A stretch of 64,000 nucleotides of DNA from Symbiodinium natans (taxonomy: Eukaryota > Sar > Dinophyceae > Suessiales > Symbiodiniaceae), in assembly GCA_905221605.1 (NCBI GenBank), contig CAJNDS010002499.1:325420-389419 (forward strand), given 5' to 3'. Shown piece by piece: positions 12,508 to 24,770 of this stretch. Within the stretch, counting starts at the first letter, position 1, and each line of letters begins with the position of its first letter. Made by a program: the position numbers and the translations under genes. The notes below the pieces were generated by a model that was given only the letters and a program-made list of their open reading frames with translations, was not told the origin of the DNA and searched no databases.

Positions 12508-13363
12508 TTGGCCACAGGGCCACGTTCCGTACCCTCATGTCGGCACTGCCAGGTGTCGCGTTCGGCGAGCACAGAAGACGAAAGCAAGGTTGGAAGCAGG
12601 GGTCTTTGCAGATTCTTCATGTCAGCTGCGGGAGAGAACGTGAGATCTGTGAGAGCAGATAACATTCGAGTGCTTGTCTTGTCAGAACGCATGTCGTCCA
12701 TGGTGGGTGCGATTGTGGCGGGGCCTAATGTAGCTCAGACCAGAACAGACATAGTGAGATGGCTGAGGGAAGTTGGGCTCGAATCTGGTTGCACGTCGAT
12801 TGTTCTTGTGACAGACGCTGAAGAGTCTGTTTCCGATCTGGTGGCTGGAGCATCAGGCGAATTTGTGTTCCAGGTGCGAAAGGCCGCGCCGCAAGATCAT
12901 GAAGCGAATGGGGTGGTTGAACGAGCTGTGCGAAAGCTGAGAGAAGCCCTCCAAACTTTACGGTCCGACTGCCTTTGATGTCTGTTTTAACGGTGTCGGC
13001 TTGGCGTTGGTCCTGTTGTACATATGTGGGAGCTTGAATAGGTTCTCGAAGGCCCATGGGAGTGACCTTGCACCCTGTGATGTCGCTTTGGGCCGTCAGA
13101 GCCAGAAGGGGCCATTCACCTTGTTCGGAGCGACAGTGCTGGCCAAACTACCGCAATCAGTGAGAGAACTGTCCCCGAACGTTGCGCGTTTCGTAGAGGC
13201 AGCTTTCCTCCATCCAGTGTTGAGCTCCCAAGCTGTGAAGGTTGTGGCGCTTGTTCGTGTGGATGGGCGTATGGAGCTGAAAACCTTCACTGCGCAGTCT
13301 GTGAAGGGAATCTTACCGGCGAACAACGAAAAAGTCATCATGACAACGAAAGACAAAATGTGA
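12508..13363 (+). pseudogene. Ty1/copia-like integrase remnant, truncated
   Basis: In the same frame after the stop, a segment reads like an integrase catalytic core. It has strand-rich IRVLVLSERM, then a VLVTDAEESV segment where the second acidic residue would lie, then APQDHEANGVVERAV with the family's conserved N-G-x-x-E-R. After a stop at 12,976 and a frame change, 13,001-13,363 resembles the post-core region (PCDVALGRQ, FGATVLAKLP). The reverse transcriptase and RNase H of a full copia element are absent: coding character ends at 13,363 and no 3' LTR was seen. The element is therefore truncated as well as frameshifted. Confidence 0.65.
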
Positions 13364-13517
13364 CCTATGGATGTTCGCCGGTTCCCGTTCGATGTCCGCC
13401 AACTAGTTTTCGATGTCCACCGACGGGACGGGAGTTCGGGGATGGACGGGACGGGAGTTCGGCAATAACGTATAGGCCCCTCGCTCCCGCCCCGGTATAA
13501 AGATTATAAAGAGGTTT

Positions 13518-13680
13518 AGTTTAGTCCGTACTGAAGAGGCCGTTAGGAAGTTCAGGCCTTGACGTTGGGACTTGCTGGACCCCAGGTAACACTCATCTCT
13601 AAGAAACCTCGAGCCCAACAAGCACCAAAGAAAACACCATCCCAACAGCATTTTTTCAACGTCCCATGTAGACGATGACT
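13518..13680. repeat. Dispersed repeat, copy 1
   Basis: Begins TTAGTCCGTACTGAAGAGGC and ends CCCATGTAGACGATGAC. A diverged copy of the same 130-160 bp lies at 14,598-14,732 in the same orientation, with CATCTCTAA(G/A)AAACCTCGAG and CACCATCCCAACAGCATT shared. Confidence 0.85.
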
Positions 13681-13734
13681 CTTTATTCTTGTCTTTTTTT
13701 CTTGGGGGGGGGGGGGGTTGTGGGGGTCAAGCGG

Positions 13735-13905
13735 TTCTGTATATTTCCATATTTTCCATAGGAAAAAATTACATCTTGTCAATATTTCCGTAGGGAAACA
13801 CTTATTTTCGCTATTTTCACATAGAAAAAAACCATGCTTTTCTCTATATTTACATAGGTCTATTTGGTGTATATTTACATGGGACAACAAACCTCCAGTT
13901 TCTCT
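13735..13905. repeat. AT-rich degenerate short repeat
   Basis: Successive 30-40 bp segments resemble TATATTTCCATATTTTCCAT, CAATATTTCCGTAGGGAAA, GCTATTTTCACATAGAAAA, CTATATTTACATAGG and TATATTTACATGGG, an old diverged tandem repeat. Confidence 0.6.
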
Positions 13906-14218
13906 TCATGTCCATAGCACGACTTTATTTTGTCTATATGCAACAAAAGACTCATATGATTTGAAACGCATGCACGGCTTTAAAAGAGCGGGGGGGGAGC
14001 GCGGCGGCGCGATCCTCAACCCTAAACCCGAAACCAGGGAGTGTAGGGGCCGTCTTTGGTGTATCCAAGGGGCTTTGGGGGTAGCGTCGAAGGTTTTAGA
14101 CTTATTTAGAGTTGAGGGTTTTAGGCTCTGGGGTTGAGGGTTCGAGTTTGGGGAGTTAGGGTCTCTCGAATTGAGGTTTACGGCCGAGTCTTCTCAATTT
14201 CGGTTCTAACTCCGCCAC

Positions 14219-14590
14219 CCCCCTGTCATTTCGGTTCTAACATCGGCCCCCACCCCCCTTGTCAGGGTTGCAGCCAGAACTTTTGAATTGCAGCCGAGTC
14301 TTGTCAGTTCGGTTTTAACAAAGGCCCCCCCCCCCCCCCCCCCGCCCCTCAACCATCCCCCCCCCCCCCAGGCCCTCCCCCAAAGCCCCCCGCCCCGGCC
14401 CTCCGAGCCCCCCCGCCCCCCCCCCCCTCACCCCCTCCATGTCAGGGTCACAGCCACAGCCGAATGTTTTCAGCCCGAATCTTGTCAGTTTCGGTTCTAC
14501 CACATGCCCCCCTCACCCCCTCCCCCTGTTCCAGCCGAATCTTTTCAGGAACATAGCCACCCCCTCAGCCCCTCCCCCCCTGTCAGGATA
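14219..14590. repeat. C-homopolymer-rich tract with TTTTCAG(C/T) words
   Basis: Long poly-C runs (18 or more) separated by words such as TCTTGTCAGTTTCGGTTCTA and CAGCCGAATCTTTTCAG, which recur three to four times. It is low-complexity sequence, and ORFs across it are proline-only artefacts. Confidence 0.85.
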
Positions 14591-14597
14591 GAGAGGC

Positions 14598-14732
14598 TTA
14601 GTCCGTACTGAAGAGGCTGTTAAGAAGTTCACTTGCTTAACCCTCATCTCTAAAAAACCTCGAGTCCAACAAACACTAAAGCAACACCATCCCAACAGCA
14701 TTCTTTGACAACGTCCCATGTAGACGATGACC
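14598..14732. repeat. Dispersed repeat, copy 2
   Basis: Diverged second copy of the repeat at 13,518-13,680, in the same orientation, with scattered substitutions and a small internal deletion. Confidence 0.85.
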
Positions 14733-14819
14733 TGGGGCTGTCGTTTTGTTTGCATTTTTTGGGAGGGGGGCTGTGTTGTGTGGGTGGGGGGCTGAAAAAC
14801 GATTCATTATTCTTAAAAA

Positions 14820-15140
14820 AAATTCATATTGGTATGCTTTGACGCAAGCTTGCACGGCTTACAAAAAAAGCGGGGGGGGGGGGGGGCCCAGCACGATGGC
14901 TTAAAAAAATCATCTGATTTGAGGCAAGCTTGCACGGATGAAAAACAAAAAAAAGCGGGAGGGTTTGGGGGGGGGGGGGCGCAGCCCCCTCCCCTCCCCC
15001 CCATTTGCAAACACAATGATCGAATGATGGGCTTAAAAAAAAGATTCATATGCTTTGTTTGAGGCAAGCTTGCACGGCGGGGGGGTTGGGGGGGGGCGCA
15101 GCCCCCCCCATTTGCAAACACAATGATCGCATGATGGGTT
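14820..15140. repeat. G-run hairpin repeat family, about 3 tandem copies
   Basis: Each unit has GGCAAGCTTGCACGG, a short A run, a long G run, GCGCAGCCCCC and ATTTGCAAACACAATGATCG. The G run and the following GCAGCCCC can fold into a strong hairpin. The same family recurs near 17,724-17,875, inside both TIR elements (about 21.28, 22.19, 29.19 and 30.09 kb) and as the core of the 140-bp array at 35.8-36.4 kb in reverse orientation. Confidence 0.8.
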
Positions 15141-15429
15141 GAAAACTAGAAGAGGGATGGCCCGAAAGCATCGATTTGCCGTGCGTTGACTCCATGCACT
15201 TGACTCTTTGCAGTCGAACTGTATGCGCTTGCAGAAGTGTATGCACTTATATGGTTGCATATTCACTTGTATACTGCACTTGTATACTGCGCGTGCTATG
15301 CACTGGAACTGCATAGCATTCAAGAGTGTTGACTTGAACGCCATGCACTTGTGGTCAACTGTATACACTTCATCGGCATTGAAGACAACGCCGAGCTCCA
15401 GTGGCTGGTCGCGGCACGCACCTGCACAA

Positions 15430-16320
15430 TTCGAGTCCCAACAAAACTGCGAGGGTTTCGTAACCCCGGACGAATTCGAGCTCCACGATATTTTCGAGGA
15501 ATTCGGCCCCGGAATTCGAGTCCCACGATATATACGAGGCTTTCGAGGCGCCGGAATTCGAGTCCCACGATATCTGCGAGGTTTTCGAGGAAGTCGAGTC
15601 CCACGAAATTTGCGACGGTTTCGACATCCCGGAATTCGAGCCCCACGAAATTTGCGATGGTTTCGACATCCCGGAATTCGAGTCCCATTTGCGACGGTTT
15701 CGAGGCCCCGGAATTCGAGTCCCACGAAATTTGCGATGGTTTCGACATCCCGGAATTCGAGTCCCACGATATTTGCGATGGTTTCGACATCCCGGAATTC
15801 GAGCCCCACGAAATTTGCGATGGTTTCGACATCCCGGAATTCGATATTTGCGATGGTTTCGACATCCCGGAATTCGAGTCCCACGAAATTTGCGATGGTT
15901 TCGAGGAATTCGAGTCCCACGATATTTGCGATGGTTTCGACATCCCGGAATTCGAGCCCCACGATATTTGCGAGGGTTTCGAAGCGCCGGAATTCGAGTC
16001 CCACGAAATTTGCGAGGTTTTCGATGAATTCGAGTCCCACGATATTTGCGATGGTTTCGACATCCCGGAATTCGAGTCCCACGATATTTGCGAGGGTTTC
16101 GACATCCCTCCCACGAAATTTGCGATGGTTTCGGGGAATTCGAGTCCCACGATATTTGCGATGGTTTCAACATCGGAATTCGAGTCCCACGATATTTGCG
16201 AGCTCTTCGACATCCCGGAATTCGAGTCCCACGATGTTTGCGAGGGTTTCGACATCCCGGAATTCGAGTCCCACGATATTTGCGAGGTTTTCGCGCACGC
16301 GGAATTCCGCTTCCATGCTG
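15430..16320. repeat. 42-bp minisatellite, open in several frames
   Basis: About 20 units of roughly 42 bp of the form ATTTGCGATGGTTTCGACAT, CCCGGAATTCGAGTCCCACG, with several shorter units. Most units carry an EcoRI site (GAATTC). Because 42 is a multiple of three and the unit lacks stops, long ORFs appear on both strands: plus-strand CDGFDIPEFESHDI repeats within 15,351-17,096 (581 codons), and minus-strand GLEFRDVETIANIV repeats within 15,033-16,082. No single frame stands out and the ORF runs on into unrelated repeats, so no protein is called. Confidence 0.9.
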
Positions 16321-16399
16321 TTTACGAGGTTTTGAAGCATGCGGAATTCCGCTTCCATGCTATTTGCGAGGTTTTCAAGCATGCGGGATTCCGCTTCCA

Positions 16400-16850
16400 T
16401 GCTATTGGCGGCGCACTACGTCTGTGCTACAAAAGGTCACTGAAGCTCCGGGCGTCCGCGGCGTACTACATTTGTATTACAAAATTCGACTTTCCAGCCA
16501 CGGAAGCTCCGGGCTCCGGGTGTCCCCGGCGTACTGCGTCTGCGCAGGTCGACTTTCCAGCCACGAAGCTCCGGGCGTCCGCGGCATACGACTTTCCAGC
16601 CACGGAATTTCCGGCGTACTACGTTTGTACTACAAAAGTCGACTTTCCAGCCACGGAAGCTCCGGGCGTCCGCGCGCGGCGTACTACATTTTTACTAGAA
16701 AAGTCGACTTTCCAACCACGGACTACATCTGAACTACAAAGTCGACTTTCCAGCCACGACGGAAGCTTCCGCGGCATACTACAGTTGTACTACACAAGTC
16801 GAATTTCCGGCCACGGAAGTCCCCGGCGTACTACCTCTGTACTACAGAAA
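16400..16850. repeat. Degenerate tandem repeat (GTCGACTTTCCAGCCACGG)
   Basis: Units of 45-60 bp with AAGTCGACTTTCCAGCCACG, GAAGCTCCGGGCGTCCGCGG and CGTACTAC(A/G)T(C/T)TGTACTAC recur about eight times with deletions. Confidence 0.85.
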
Positions 16851-17285
16851 ACGCAAAAACACTACGGTTTCGGTCCTGCGACCACGCGAAAACCCGCAGA
16901 GGGGTTACGTTTGTATGTCAAGAAACGCAAAAACACGACGGTTTTGCGCCGCGCCAACGCCGAAACCCGCAGAGGGGCTACGTTTGTATGTCAGAAAACG
17001 CAAAAACACACGACGGTTTTGGCACCGCGCCAACGCCGAAACCCGCAGAGGGTTGTCGGCGCCCACGGAAAAAAGTACCAAAAACGACGGTTTTAGCACC
17101 GCGACCCGCCGACTACCCGCAGAGGGTTGTCCGCGCACAGAAAGAAACGCAAAAAAAACGACGGTTTTAGCACCGCGACCACGGTGAAACCCGCAGAGGG
17201 TTGTCCCGGGTCCGCGGCCAGAAAGAAACGTAAAAAACGACGGTTTTAGACCGCGACCACGCCGAAACCCGCAGAGGGTTGCAAT
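16845..17285. repeat. Tandem repeat (AAACCCGCAGAGGG, ACGACGGTTTT)
   Basis: Seven units of about 60 bp: GAAACGCAAAAACACGACGG, TTTTAGCACCGCGACCACGC, CGAAACCCGCAGAGGG. Units alternate between a TACGTTTGTATGTCA spacer and a GTTGTC spacer. Confidence 0.88.
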
Positions 17286-17414
17286 CCCGATTGGCGATGT
17301 CAACCCAGCCCGCCGCCTTAGAAAGATTATAATTTTACTTAAGAAATCTAGGACTGGGTACGAAGGTCTACGAAATTCTACGTACATCTCGTAATTTCTA
17401 TTTACTTGTACTAA

Positions 17415-17670
17415 ACTCTACGCAGTTCACTCTATGCAATTCACTCTATGCCACTATGCACTTCACACCATGCACTTTGCACTTCACTCTATGCACTACT
17501 CGACGCGCTTCCCTCTTTCACTCTGCACTTCACTCTATGCACTTCACTCTATGCACTTCACTCTATGGCACTTCACTCTATGCACTTCACTCTATGCACT
17601 TGACTCTATGCACTTGACTCTGCGTACTTCACTCTATGCACTTCACTCTATGCACTTCAGTCTATGTTGT
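17415..17670. repeat. 15-bp satellite CACTTCACTCTATG
   Basis: A run of about 15 units of CACTTCACTCTATGCA with some TGACTC or CTGCGTA variants. Diverged related words (TGCACTTGTATACTGC) occur near 15,235-15,370. Confidence 0.9.
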
Positions 17671-17723
17671 TGGGTCAGAAGGCTCCGCACGGAAGAACCC
17701 TTCGCGATGCTCTCGGGAAAAAC

Positions 17724-17875
17724 TCATATGATTTGAAGCTGGCACGGCTTGAAAAAAGTGGGGGGGCCCCCCCCCATTTGCAAACACAATGATCGCGTGA
17801 TGGGTTTCAAAAGCTTCATATGCTTGAGCAAGCTTGCACGGCTTAAAAAGGTGGGGGGGTTGGGGGGGTCCCACC
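17724..17875. repeat. G-run hairpin repeat, dispersed copies
   Basis: Two units of the family at 14,820-15,140: CATATG, GCTTGCACGGCTT, A run, G run, CCCCCCATTTGCAAACACAA and GATCGCGTGATGGGTT. Confidence 0.75.
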
Positions 17876-18157
17876 TCGAACCGGGCCGCGCTTGCTCTTC
17901 TATCGATGAGACCGCAAATTGATCCCCTCCTTTCAAAAAAACTACGGTGATTCCTGGGGAAGGTTCGACGTCCTGGAATTCCACACATCGGACTGGGCTG
18001 ATGATTGGGCCACTCGCCAGCCCTGCTCCTCACCGCTGAATCTCTCGGCTGAAATCTCACCCAGTGAACGATCAGAGCTGCAGTAAGGCAGAAATCACTG
18101 CTCAAGCATTGGGCCAAGGGCGTGTGACGCAAAGACAAGATTGGCAACATGGTGGAT

Positions 18158-18787
18158 TCAGTTGATCACAGCTTGAATAAGGGGAAGACAAGCAGCCTCG
18201 AGTACATGACATGGCCAGAAACCTGCAATTTTACACACGAAGCTGACGCTTCCAAACAATAAGCCCTTCCTTGCCAGCGCAGGTCTCATTTGGACATTGT
18301 CACACCAATTTATGGCCTGAAGCAACGTCGCGACAGAAACACTGTATCTCAGTGGATGCCACCAACGCAGCAAAGTAAAATCCTAAATCCACCAGGTGAG
18401 CGCCATGCAACAAGCTGGGAACCTAGGAATGGATTCTCTCGTTGCTTTGGTCTGTCCGTACCGTCACAAACTACCTTGATCCCTTGCAAATTCGGAAGAG
18501 TTGGGTCCAACTGCATTCTCGCCCACACATAGCATGCGCTGGACGCCATGATAGGGGATCACAGGAATCACAGGCAGCCAGCAGGAGGATCTCCAAATCA
18601 CCATTTCGTGACAGAGTTGCTTGAGAAAAAGACTTGTGGCCTCAATGCCATCCCATCGACACTTTACACACCGGCGACCTTGCCGGAGGCCTTGACAAGG
18701 CAAATACAGGGGAGGTCCACACACGTGAAGCCAGAATTGCTTAGATTTTTCGACTCCAGATTTGGAGTCGTGTAAACTGGCAAACAT
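18158..18787 (-). other. Possible decayed minus-strand coding stretch, unrecognised
   Basis: Two abutting minus-strand open frames (18,464-18,787 and 18,158-18,373), with a third in between, have moderately protein-like composition. They carry no motif I can name, and they would need frameshifts to be joined. They may be a remnant of a mobile element or chance. Nothing else was seen from 17,876 to 18,990. Confidence 0.2.
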
Positions 18788-18998
18788 GTGTACAGTACAG
18801 AAACGACTTGGTCTCCTGGGACTTGCTGAAAATCAAGCCCCAAAAAACAATCTCGAAACCAAACAAGTTGGCCAGACGTAGGGTAATGAGGCCAGATCTG
18901 AAGACCGACCAGAATTGTAATCCAGGTTTCTTCCCAAGTCGCACATGGTAATCACGTGGGGCCCCATGGCTTCACTACTCCTCCGCTGCCCGTCACTG

Positions 18999-19076
18999 CA
19001 TTCTCTCACTCCGTCCTCGCTTCCTCACTCTCTCTCGCTCTCACTCTCACTTTCAAGCTCACTTTCACTCTCACGC
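18999..19076. repeat. CT-rich simple repeat
   Basis: Runs of CTCTCACT, CTCTCTCG and CACTTTCA words, pyrimidine-rich on the plus strand. Confidence 0.85.
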
Positions 19077-19395
19077 ACTTGCTGCTCCAAAAAACACACG
19101 TCTGTTTGGCTCTGGCAAAGACCAGGGTCGATGGTGCTAAATTCAAAATGCTGTATAAACAGGTCTGACCCATCAACGGCGCGTTAACTGCCGCAAAAAC
19201 TGAGATAGCGCCAAAATATGACACGTTTGTGGCCTGTTGTGGCCTTGTTGTGGCCTCACGGCGTTTTTTCCCCGGAAAATGCATTTGTGTCATGGAGAGT
19301 CGGGACCCTATGATACTATTATAAGGGTTCCCACGGAAACTCTTTACACACAGGTGAAAAACTCTGCTCCTGCCACGTCTCCACAACCACAAAAA

Positions 19396-19432
19396 ACAAA
19401 CAACAACAACAACAACAACAACAACACACACA
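19396..19432. repeat. (AAC)n microsatellite
   Basis: About nine CAA/AAC triplets between ACAAAAAAC and ACACACACAAC. Confidence 0.9.
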
Positions 19433-19992
19433 ACTCTAAGCCAGCATGCAGAACAACAAAGTTAACATATCTTTCAACAGGAACTTTTCACAGCCGGGCT
19501 TCTCTTTTTCCTGGCCCCGGAATGTCTTTTTTCCGACCCCGCGACCTTTTTCAACCCCGGAAAGTCTTTTTTTTGGCCTCGGTCTTTTTCCAGGCCTCGT
19601 TACGGGGCCCAAAAAAAACAAATGTCTTTTTGACGACCCTGTTCGCAGCCGTCAAAGAAGGAACGACCGTCTTTTTCTCAACCCCGCAGCGTCTTGTGAC
19701 CGACCCCGCTTCTTTTTCCGGACCCCGGAATGTTTTTTTTCAGCCTTTGCCGAACACACAAAGCTTCAAAAAGGAGGTGTAAAATGTTGCTGTAGCATTG
19801 CAAGCGAACAGGTGCAGTTCACAACTCTAAACTCTAAACCCTAAATCCCAAAACCCTAAACTCTGAATCCCTAAACCCCAAACTTTAAAACCTTAACCCC
19901 CAAAAGCTCCAAACGCTAAAGTTGAAGTTCGACCTAAACCCGAAATTGAGAACTAGGGGCTGGTTCCCTGGACAGGTAGGGGGGGCCGGCTT

Positions 19993-21215
19993 GTGATACA
20001 AGCACAGTCCCCCCAACCCCTGCTCATCTGCGAAATCTATCATACAAGCAGGGTCCGCCCAACCGCCCTGCTTGTCTGGAAACCTGTCAAACAAGCACAG
20101 CCCCTCTGCCTTTTGCGAAACCCGTCCCCCTACCTGTCACACAAGCACAGCCACCCCAGCCCCGCTGCTTATCTGCAACGCTTGTGAAACCTCTCATACA
20201 AGCACAGCCCCCTCAACACCCAACCTGCCCCTCTGCCTATTTGGAAACCCGTCCCCCTACCTGTCACACAAGCACAGTCCTCTCAATTCCCTCCTGTGAA
20301 ACTTCTCATACAAGCACAGTCCCCTCAACCCCCCTGGTTATCTGGGGATATACAAGCACAGCCCCTCTGCCTTTTGCGAAACCCGTCCCCCTACCTGTCA
20401 CACAAGCACAGTCCCCCCAACCCCCCTGCTTATCTGCAACGCCTGTGCAACCTTTCATACAAGCACAGCCACCTCAACCCCCCTGCTTATCTGCAAAACC
20501 TGCCCCTTTGCGTCCCCCTACCTGTCACACAAGCACAGTCCTCTCAATTCCCTTGCTTATCTGCAACGCCTGTGAAACTTCTCATACAAGCACAGTCCCC
20601 TCAACCCCCCTGCTTATCTGGGGATATACAAGCACAGCCCCTCTGCCTTTTGCGAAACCCGTCCCCCTACCTGTCACACAAGCACAGTCCCCCCAACCCC
20701 CCTGCTTATCTGCAACGCCTGTGAAACCTTTCATACAAGCACCGCCACCTCAACCCCCCTGCTTATCTGCAAAACCTGCCCCTTTGCGTCCCCCTACCTG
20801 TCACACAAGCACAGTCCTCTCAATTCCCTGGCTTATCTGCAACGCCTGTGAAACTTCTCATACAAGCACAGTCCCCTCAACCCCCCTGCTTATCTGCAAA
20901 ACCTGTCGCACTGCTTATCTGCGAAACCCGTCCCCCTACTTGTCACACAAGCACAGTCCTCTCAATTCCCTTGCTCATCTGCAACGCCTGTGAAACCTCT
21001 CATACAAGCACAGCCCCCTCAACCCCCCTGCTTATCTGCAAAACCGGTCGCACTGCTTATCTGCGAAACCCGTCCCCCTACCTGTCACACAAGCACAGTC
21101 CTCTCAATTCCCTTGCTCATCTGCAACGCCTGTGAAACTTCTCATACAAGCACAGTCCCCTCAACCCCCCTGCTTATCTGCAAAACCTGTCGCACTGCTT
21201 ATCTGCGAAACCCGT
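19993..21215. repeat. CAAGCACAG minisatellite in copy 1
   Basis: Units contain CATACAAGCACAGTCCCC or CACACAAGCACAGTCCTC, then TGCTTATCTGCAA(A/C). In the 3' half the pattern forms a higher-order unit of 142 bp. Proline/histidine-rich ORFs across it are repeat translations. Confidence 0.9.
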
Positions 21216-22249
21216 GAGTTGCAACGCCCCTCGCCACATTCACTCACTTTAGAGGCGGCATCTTTTCGCATACTATGTTTGCAAGCGGGGGGGGCTGCGC
21301 GCCCCCCCCAGACCCCCCCCTGGCAAAAGCCTCCCAACAAAAATCTTGAAGGGGGGCTTCAGGCTTCAACAAAGCTTCAAGGGGCTTTTGTGTTTATTTA
21401 GGGTTTGGGGTTCAGGGTTTAGGTTTAAGGTAAATATAACTTCTCCGCTACGACAACAAGAAACAAGGAGTTGAATTTAAAATGATTTTCTTCACTTCTC
21501 TGCCAAGGGGGTGAAATTTAGAACAATTTTCACCTTTTTGCCATGACAACCAGAAACAAGGGTGTGAAATTTACAAAAATTCTTCTCTGCCATGACAACA
21601 AGAAACAAACGGGTAAAATTTAGAATAATTGTCACTTCTCTGCCATGTTCTATAACTCCGATTCTCGAAGACTGAAACACTTAAGCAAAAAGAGGGCGGG
21701 TGGAATTTAGAGGAAACACGGGGAAAAACAAGAAACGAGGGGGGTGGAATTTGGAATAATTCTCTCTACCCCCACTTCTCCGACTTGATTCAGCAGTGTA
21801 AGAGGCGTAATACTTCCTGGCCCTTCTGTGGAGGGTTTTAGGCAGCACTTTAAGAGGCAAACACAAGCATTTGAATCCACTCAAACCCATGACGCGAGCA
21901 ACGTGTTTGCCCCAACCCCCGGGCTTTTTTACCCAACCCTCCCGCTTTTTTAAGCCGGGCAAGGTTGCGTGGAAGCATATGAATCATCTCCAAAACCAAA
22001 CAAAACATGGGTTCTCGGCTTAGCCCCGCGCCACGTCACTGCACAAAGGAGTCGTCGGGCACGTGCAGGCCGCAGCCGCTTCCCCTAGCCTCACCTTGAC
22101 CAAAGGCCCTCCTTGTTGTAAGCCGGGCAGGTTTGCTTCAAAGCATAGGAATGCTGGTTAAGCCCATAATGCAAGCATCGTGTTTGCGAATGGGGGGGGC
22201 TGCGCCCCCCCCAACCCCCCCGCTTTTTTAAGCCGGGCAAGATTGAAAT

Positions 22250-24770
22250 GTATGTTTAGAGTTTCACTTCTCTGGTTTCGAATAGTGAAATCCAAAAAAC
22301 AAATACAAAAACATAACAAGATTCGAGGGGGGTGGAATTTAGAATAAATTCCCTTCTCTCTCTTCTTAAAGGGAAGTTCATGTTTAGAGTCTCACTTCTC
22401 TGGTTTCGAAAAAAGAAGTCCAAAAAACAAAACAAGATTCGAGGGGGGTGGAATTTAGAATAAATCCCTCTCTCTCATCTTCAAGATAAATTACTGTTTA
22501 GAGTCTCACTTCTCTGGCCTCGAATAATGAAACCAAAAAACAGCAAGGTTTCAGGGGGGTGGAAGTTAGAATAAATCCCTTCTCTCTTTTCTTAAAGAAT
22601 AAAATTAAACCAAAAGGGCGTCTCAACACCTTCAACACCCTTTAAGCTCCTCTCCTGAAGCCCCCCCCCCCCCAAGCCCCCCCCTTAAGGCCCCCTTTAA
22701 GCCCCCCTTTAACCCCCCTTAAGCCCCCCCGTTAAACCCCACCGTTAAGCCCCCCCTTTAAGCCCCCCCTTAAGCCCCCCTTAAGCCCTTAAGCCCCCCT
22801 TAAGCTCCCCCTTAAGCCCCCCTTAAGCCCCCCCCCTTAAGCCCCCCCTTAAGCCCCCCCTGAAGCCCCCCCTGAAGCCCCTTCAGGATAACAAGAAACC
22901 AAGGGGGTGGAATAAAAAATTCTCGACTCTTCTCTTCTTCCAGTAAGCCCTCCTTCACGCTCCCAAAAAAGCAATGACCTTTTTTCGGGGGAGGCAAAGG
23001 GTCAAACCCTTTAAGCCCCCCCCCTCAGCTCCCCCTTAAGCCCCCCTGAAGCCTCCCTTAAGCCCCTTAACTCCCCCTTAGAAGCGCCTTCAAAGGGTCT
23101 GGCTCCAAAGCCACCCCTTAAACCCCTTAAGCCTCGCAAGAAAAGAGCCTGCAAACATTGGTAAATTGCAAACACACCTGTGCGCGCCTTGCGGCGCGAG
23201 GGGGGTGGAATTTAAAAAAAAACTCCCTTCTCTCTCTTCTTGAAGGGAAGTTAATGTTTAGCGTCTCACTTTTCTGGTTTCGAAAAATGAAATCCAAAAA
23301 ACAAAACAAGATTCGAGGGGGGGAGTTTAGAAGAAACCCCCTCTCTCATCTTCAAGATAAATTACTGTTTAGAGTCTCACTTCTCTGGCCTTGAAGAATG
23401 AAAAGGTTTCAGAGGGGTGGAATTTAGAATAAATCCCTTCTCTCTTTTCTTAAAGAATATAATTAAACCAAAAGGGCGTCTCAACACCTTCAACACCCTT
23501 TAAGCTCCTCTCCTGAAGCCCCCCCAAAGCCCCCCCCCTTAAGCCCCCCTTTAAGCCCTCAGCTCCCCCTTAAGCCCCCTTCAGCCTTCCTTAAAGCCCT
23601 TAAAAAGCTTTTTTGGTTGCGCCTTCACTCCCAAAGCCTTGAAGCCTGCAAACATGGTAAATTACAACACACCTGTGTGTACCTGGAAATACTTTTCTTC
23701 GAAGTGCAGAAGCTAAAAAAATTTCCAGAGATGTGTCCACTGCGCGGGCACAGAATCGCGAGAATTCTGGAAACTTTCATCAGACTTGATCTGAAGCTGA
23801 AGCGGCACAAGTGCTCGTAAAGAGCGGCACAATGTCGCAGAGCTTCAAAAAAACATAAAACAAAAACATCTCTTTCGAAAGTTTCCAAAACAGAAATTCT
23901 TAGACGACTGAGCGGCAAAATGCTCGCCGACGGCACAAGTGCTCGCTGAAGCGGCACAAGTGCTCGTCAAAGAGCGGCACAATGCTTGCAGAGGAGTTAA
24001 AAAGCACAAAAAAAACCAAAACACTCAACAAAAAACAAAATGCAAAGCGGCATAACAAGCTTAAAGACGGGTGTCTCGCGAAAAAAAACATCTCTTTTGC
24101 AAGTTGCAGAGTGCTCGCCACGGCACAAGTGCTCGCTGAAGCGGCACAATTGCTCGTCAAAGAGCGGCACAATGTCGCAGAGCAAAGTTTTCAACACCGA
24201 AATTCTTGGACTAAGCGGCAAAGTGCTCGCCGACGGCACAAGTGCTCGCTGAAGCGGCACAAGTGCTCAGCAACACAATGCTCGCAAAGCTTTCAAAAAA
24301 GTAGAAAAAAAACAAAACACGCAACAAAACACAAATGCAAAGCCAAAAAACAAATACAAAAACATAACAAGATTCGAGGGGGGGTGGAATTTAGAATAAA
24401 TTACCTTCTCTCTCTTCTTAAAGGGAAGTTCATGTTTAGAGTCTCACTTCTCTGGTTTCGAAAAATGAAATCCAAAAAACAAAACAAGATTCGAGGGGGG
24501 TGGAATTTAGAACAAATCCTTCTCTCTCATCTTCAAGATAAATTACTGATTAGAGTCTCACTTCTCTGGCCTCGAATAATGAAACCAAAAAACAACAAGG
24601 TTTCAGGGGGGTGGAATTTAGAATAAATCCCTTCTCTCTTTTCTTAAAGAATAAAATTAAACCAAAAGGGCGTCTCAACACCTTCAACACCCTTTAAGCT
24701 TTTTTCCTGAAGCCCCCCCAGGCCCCCTTTACGCCCCCCTTTAAGCCCCCCCCTGAAACCAAACATAAAA
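22250..24770. repeat. GTTTAGAGTCTCACTTCTC repeats and TAAGCCCCCC runs, copy 1
   Basis: A unit of 100-140 bp is repeated about ten times. It contains GTTTAGAGTCTCACTTCTCT, GG(T/C)(T/C)TCGAA, ATGAAATCCAAAAAACAAAA and GATTCGAGGGGGGTGGAATT. Between units lie long C-rich tracts of TTAAGCCCCCC (22.65-22.88 kb) and GCGGCACAAGTGCTCG repeats (23.8-24.3 kb). The same unit occurs outside the element at 36.44-36.92 kb and 41.29-41.66 kb. Confidence 0.85.

Noticed and set aside
15351-17096. 581-codon ORF as a repeat protein gene
   Set aside because: It only translates three unrelated adjacent satellites. Equally long frames exist on the opposite strand, and there is no start context or domain.
20184-20993. 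269-codon Pro/His-rich ORF (and its 274-codon counterpart at 28,075)
   Set aside because: Translation of the CAAGCACAG minisatellite. The frame is kept only by unit length.
19993-21215. CRISPR-like appearance of regularly spaced CAAGCACAG repeats
   Set aside because: Spacers are themselves repeats, unit length varies, and the array is a eukaryotic minisatellite with a 142-bp higher-order unit. No cas genes are present.
22650-22880. TTAAGCCCCCC runs as telomeric repeat
   Set aside because: Units are irregular, internal to an element, and different from the TTTAGGG type expected. They are treated as satellite.
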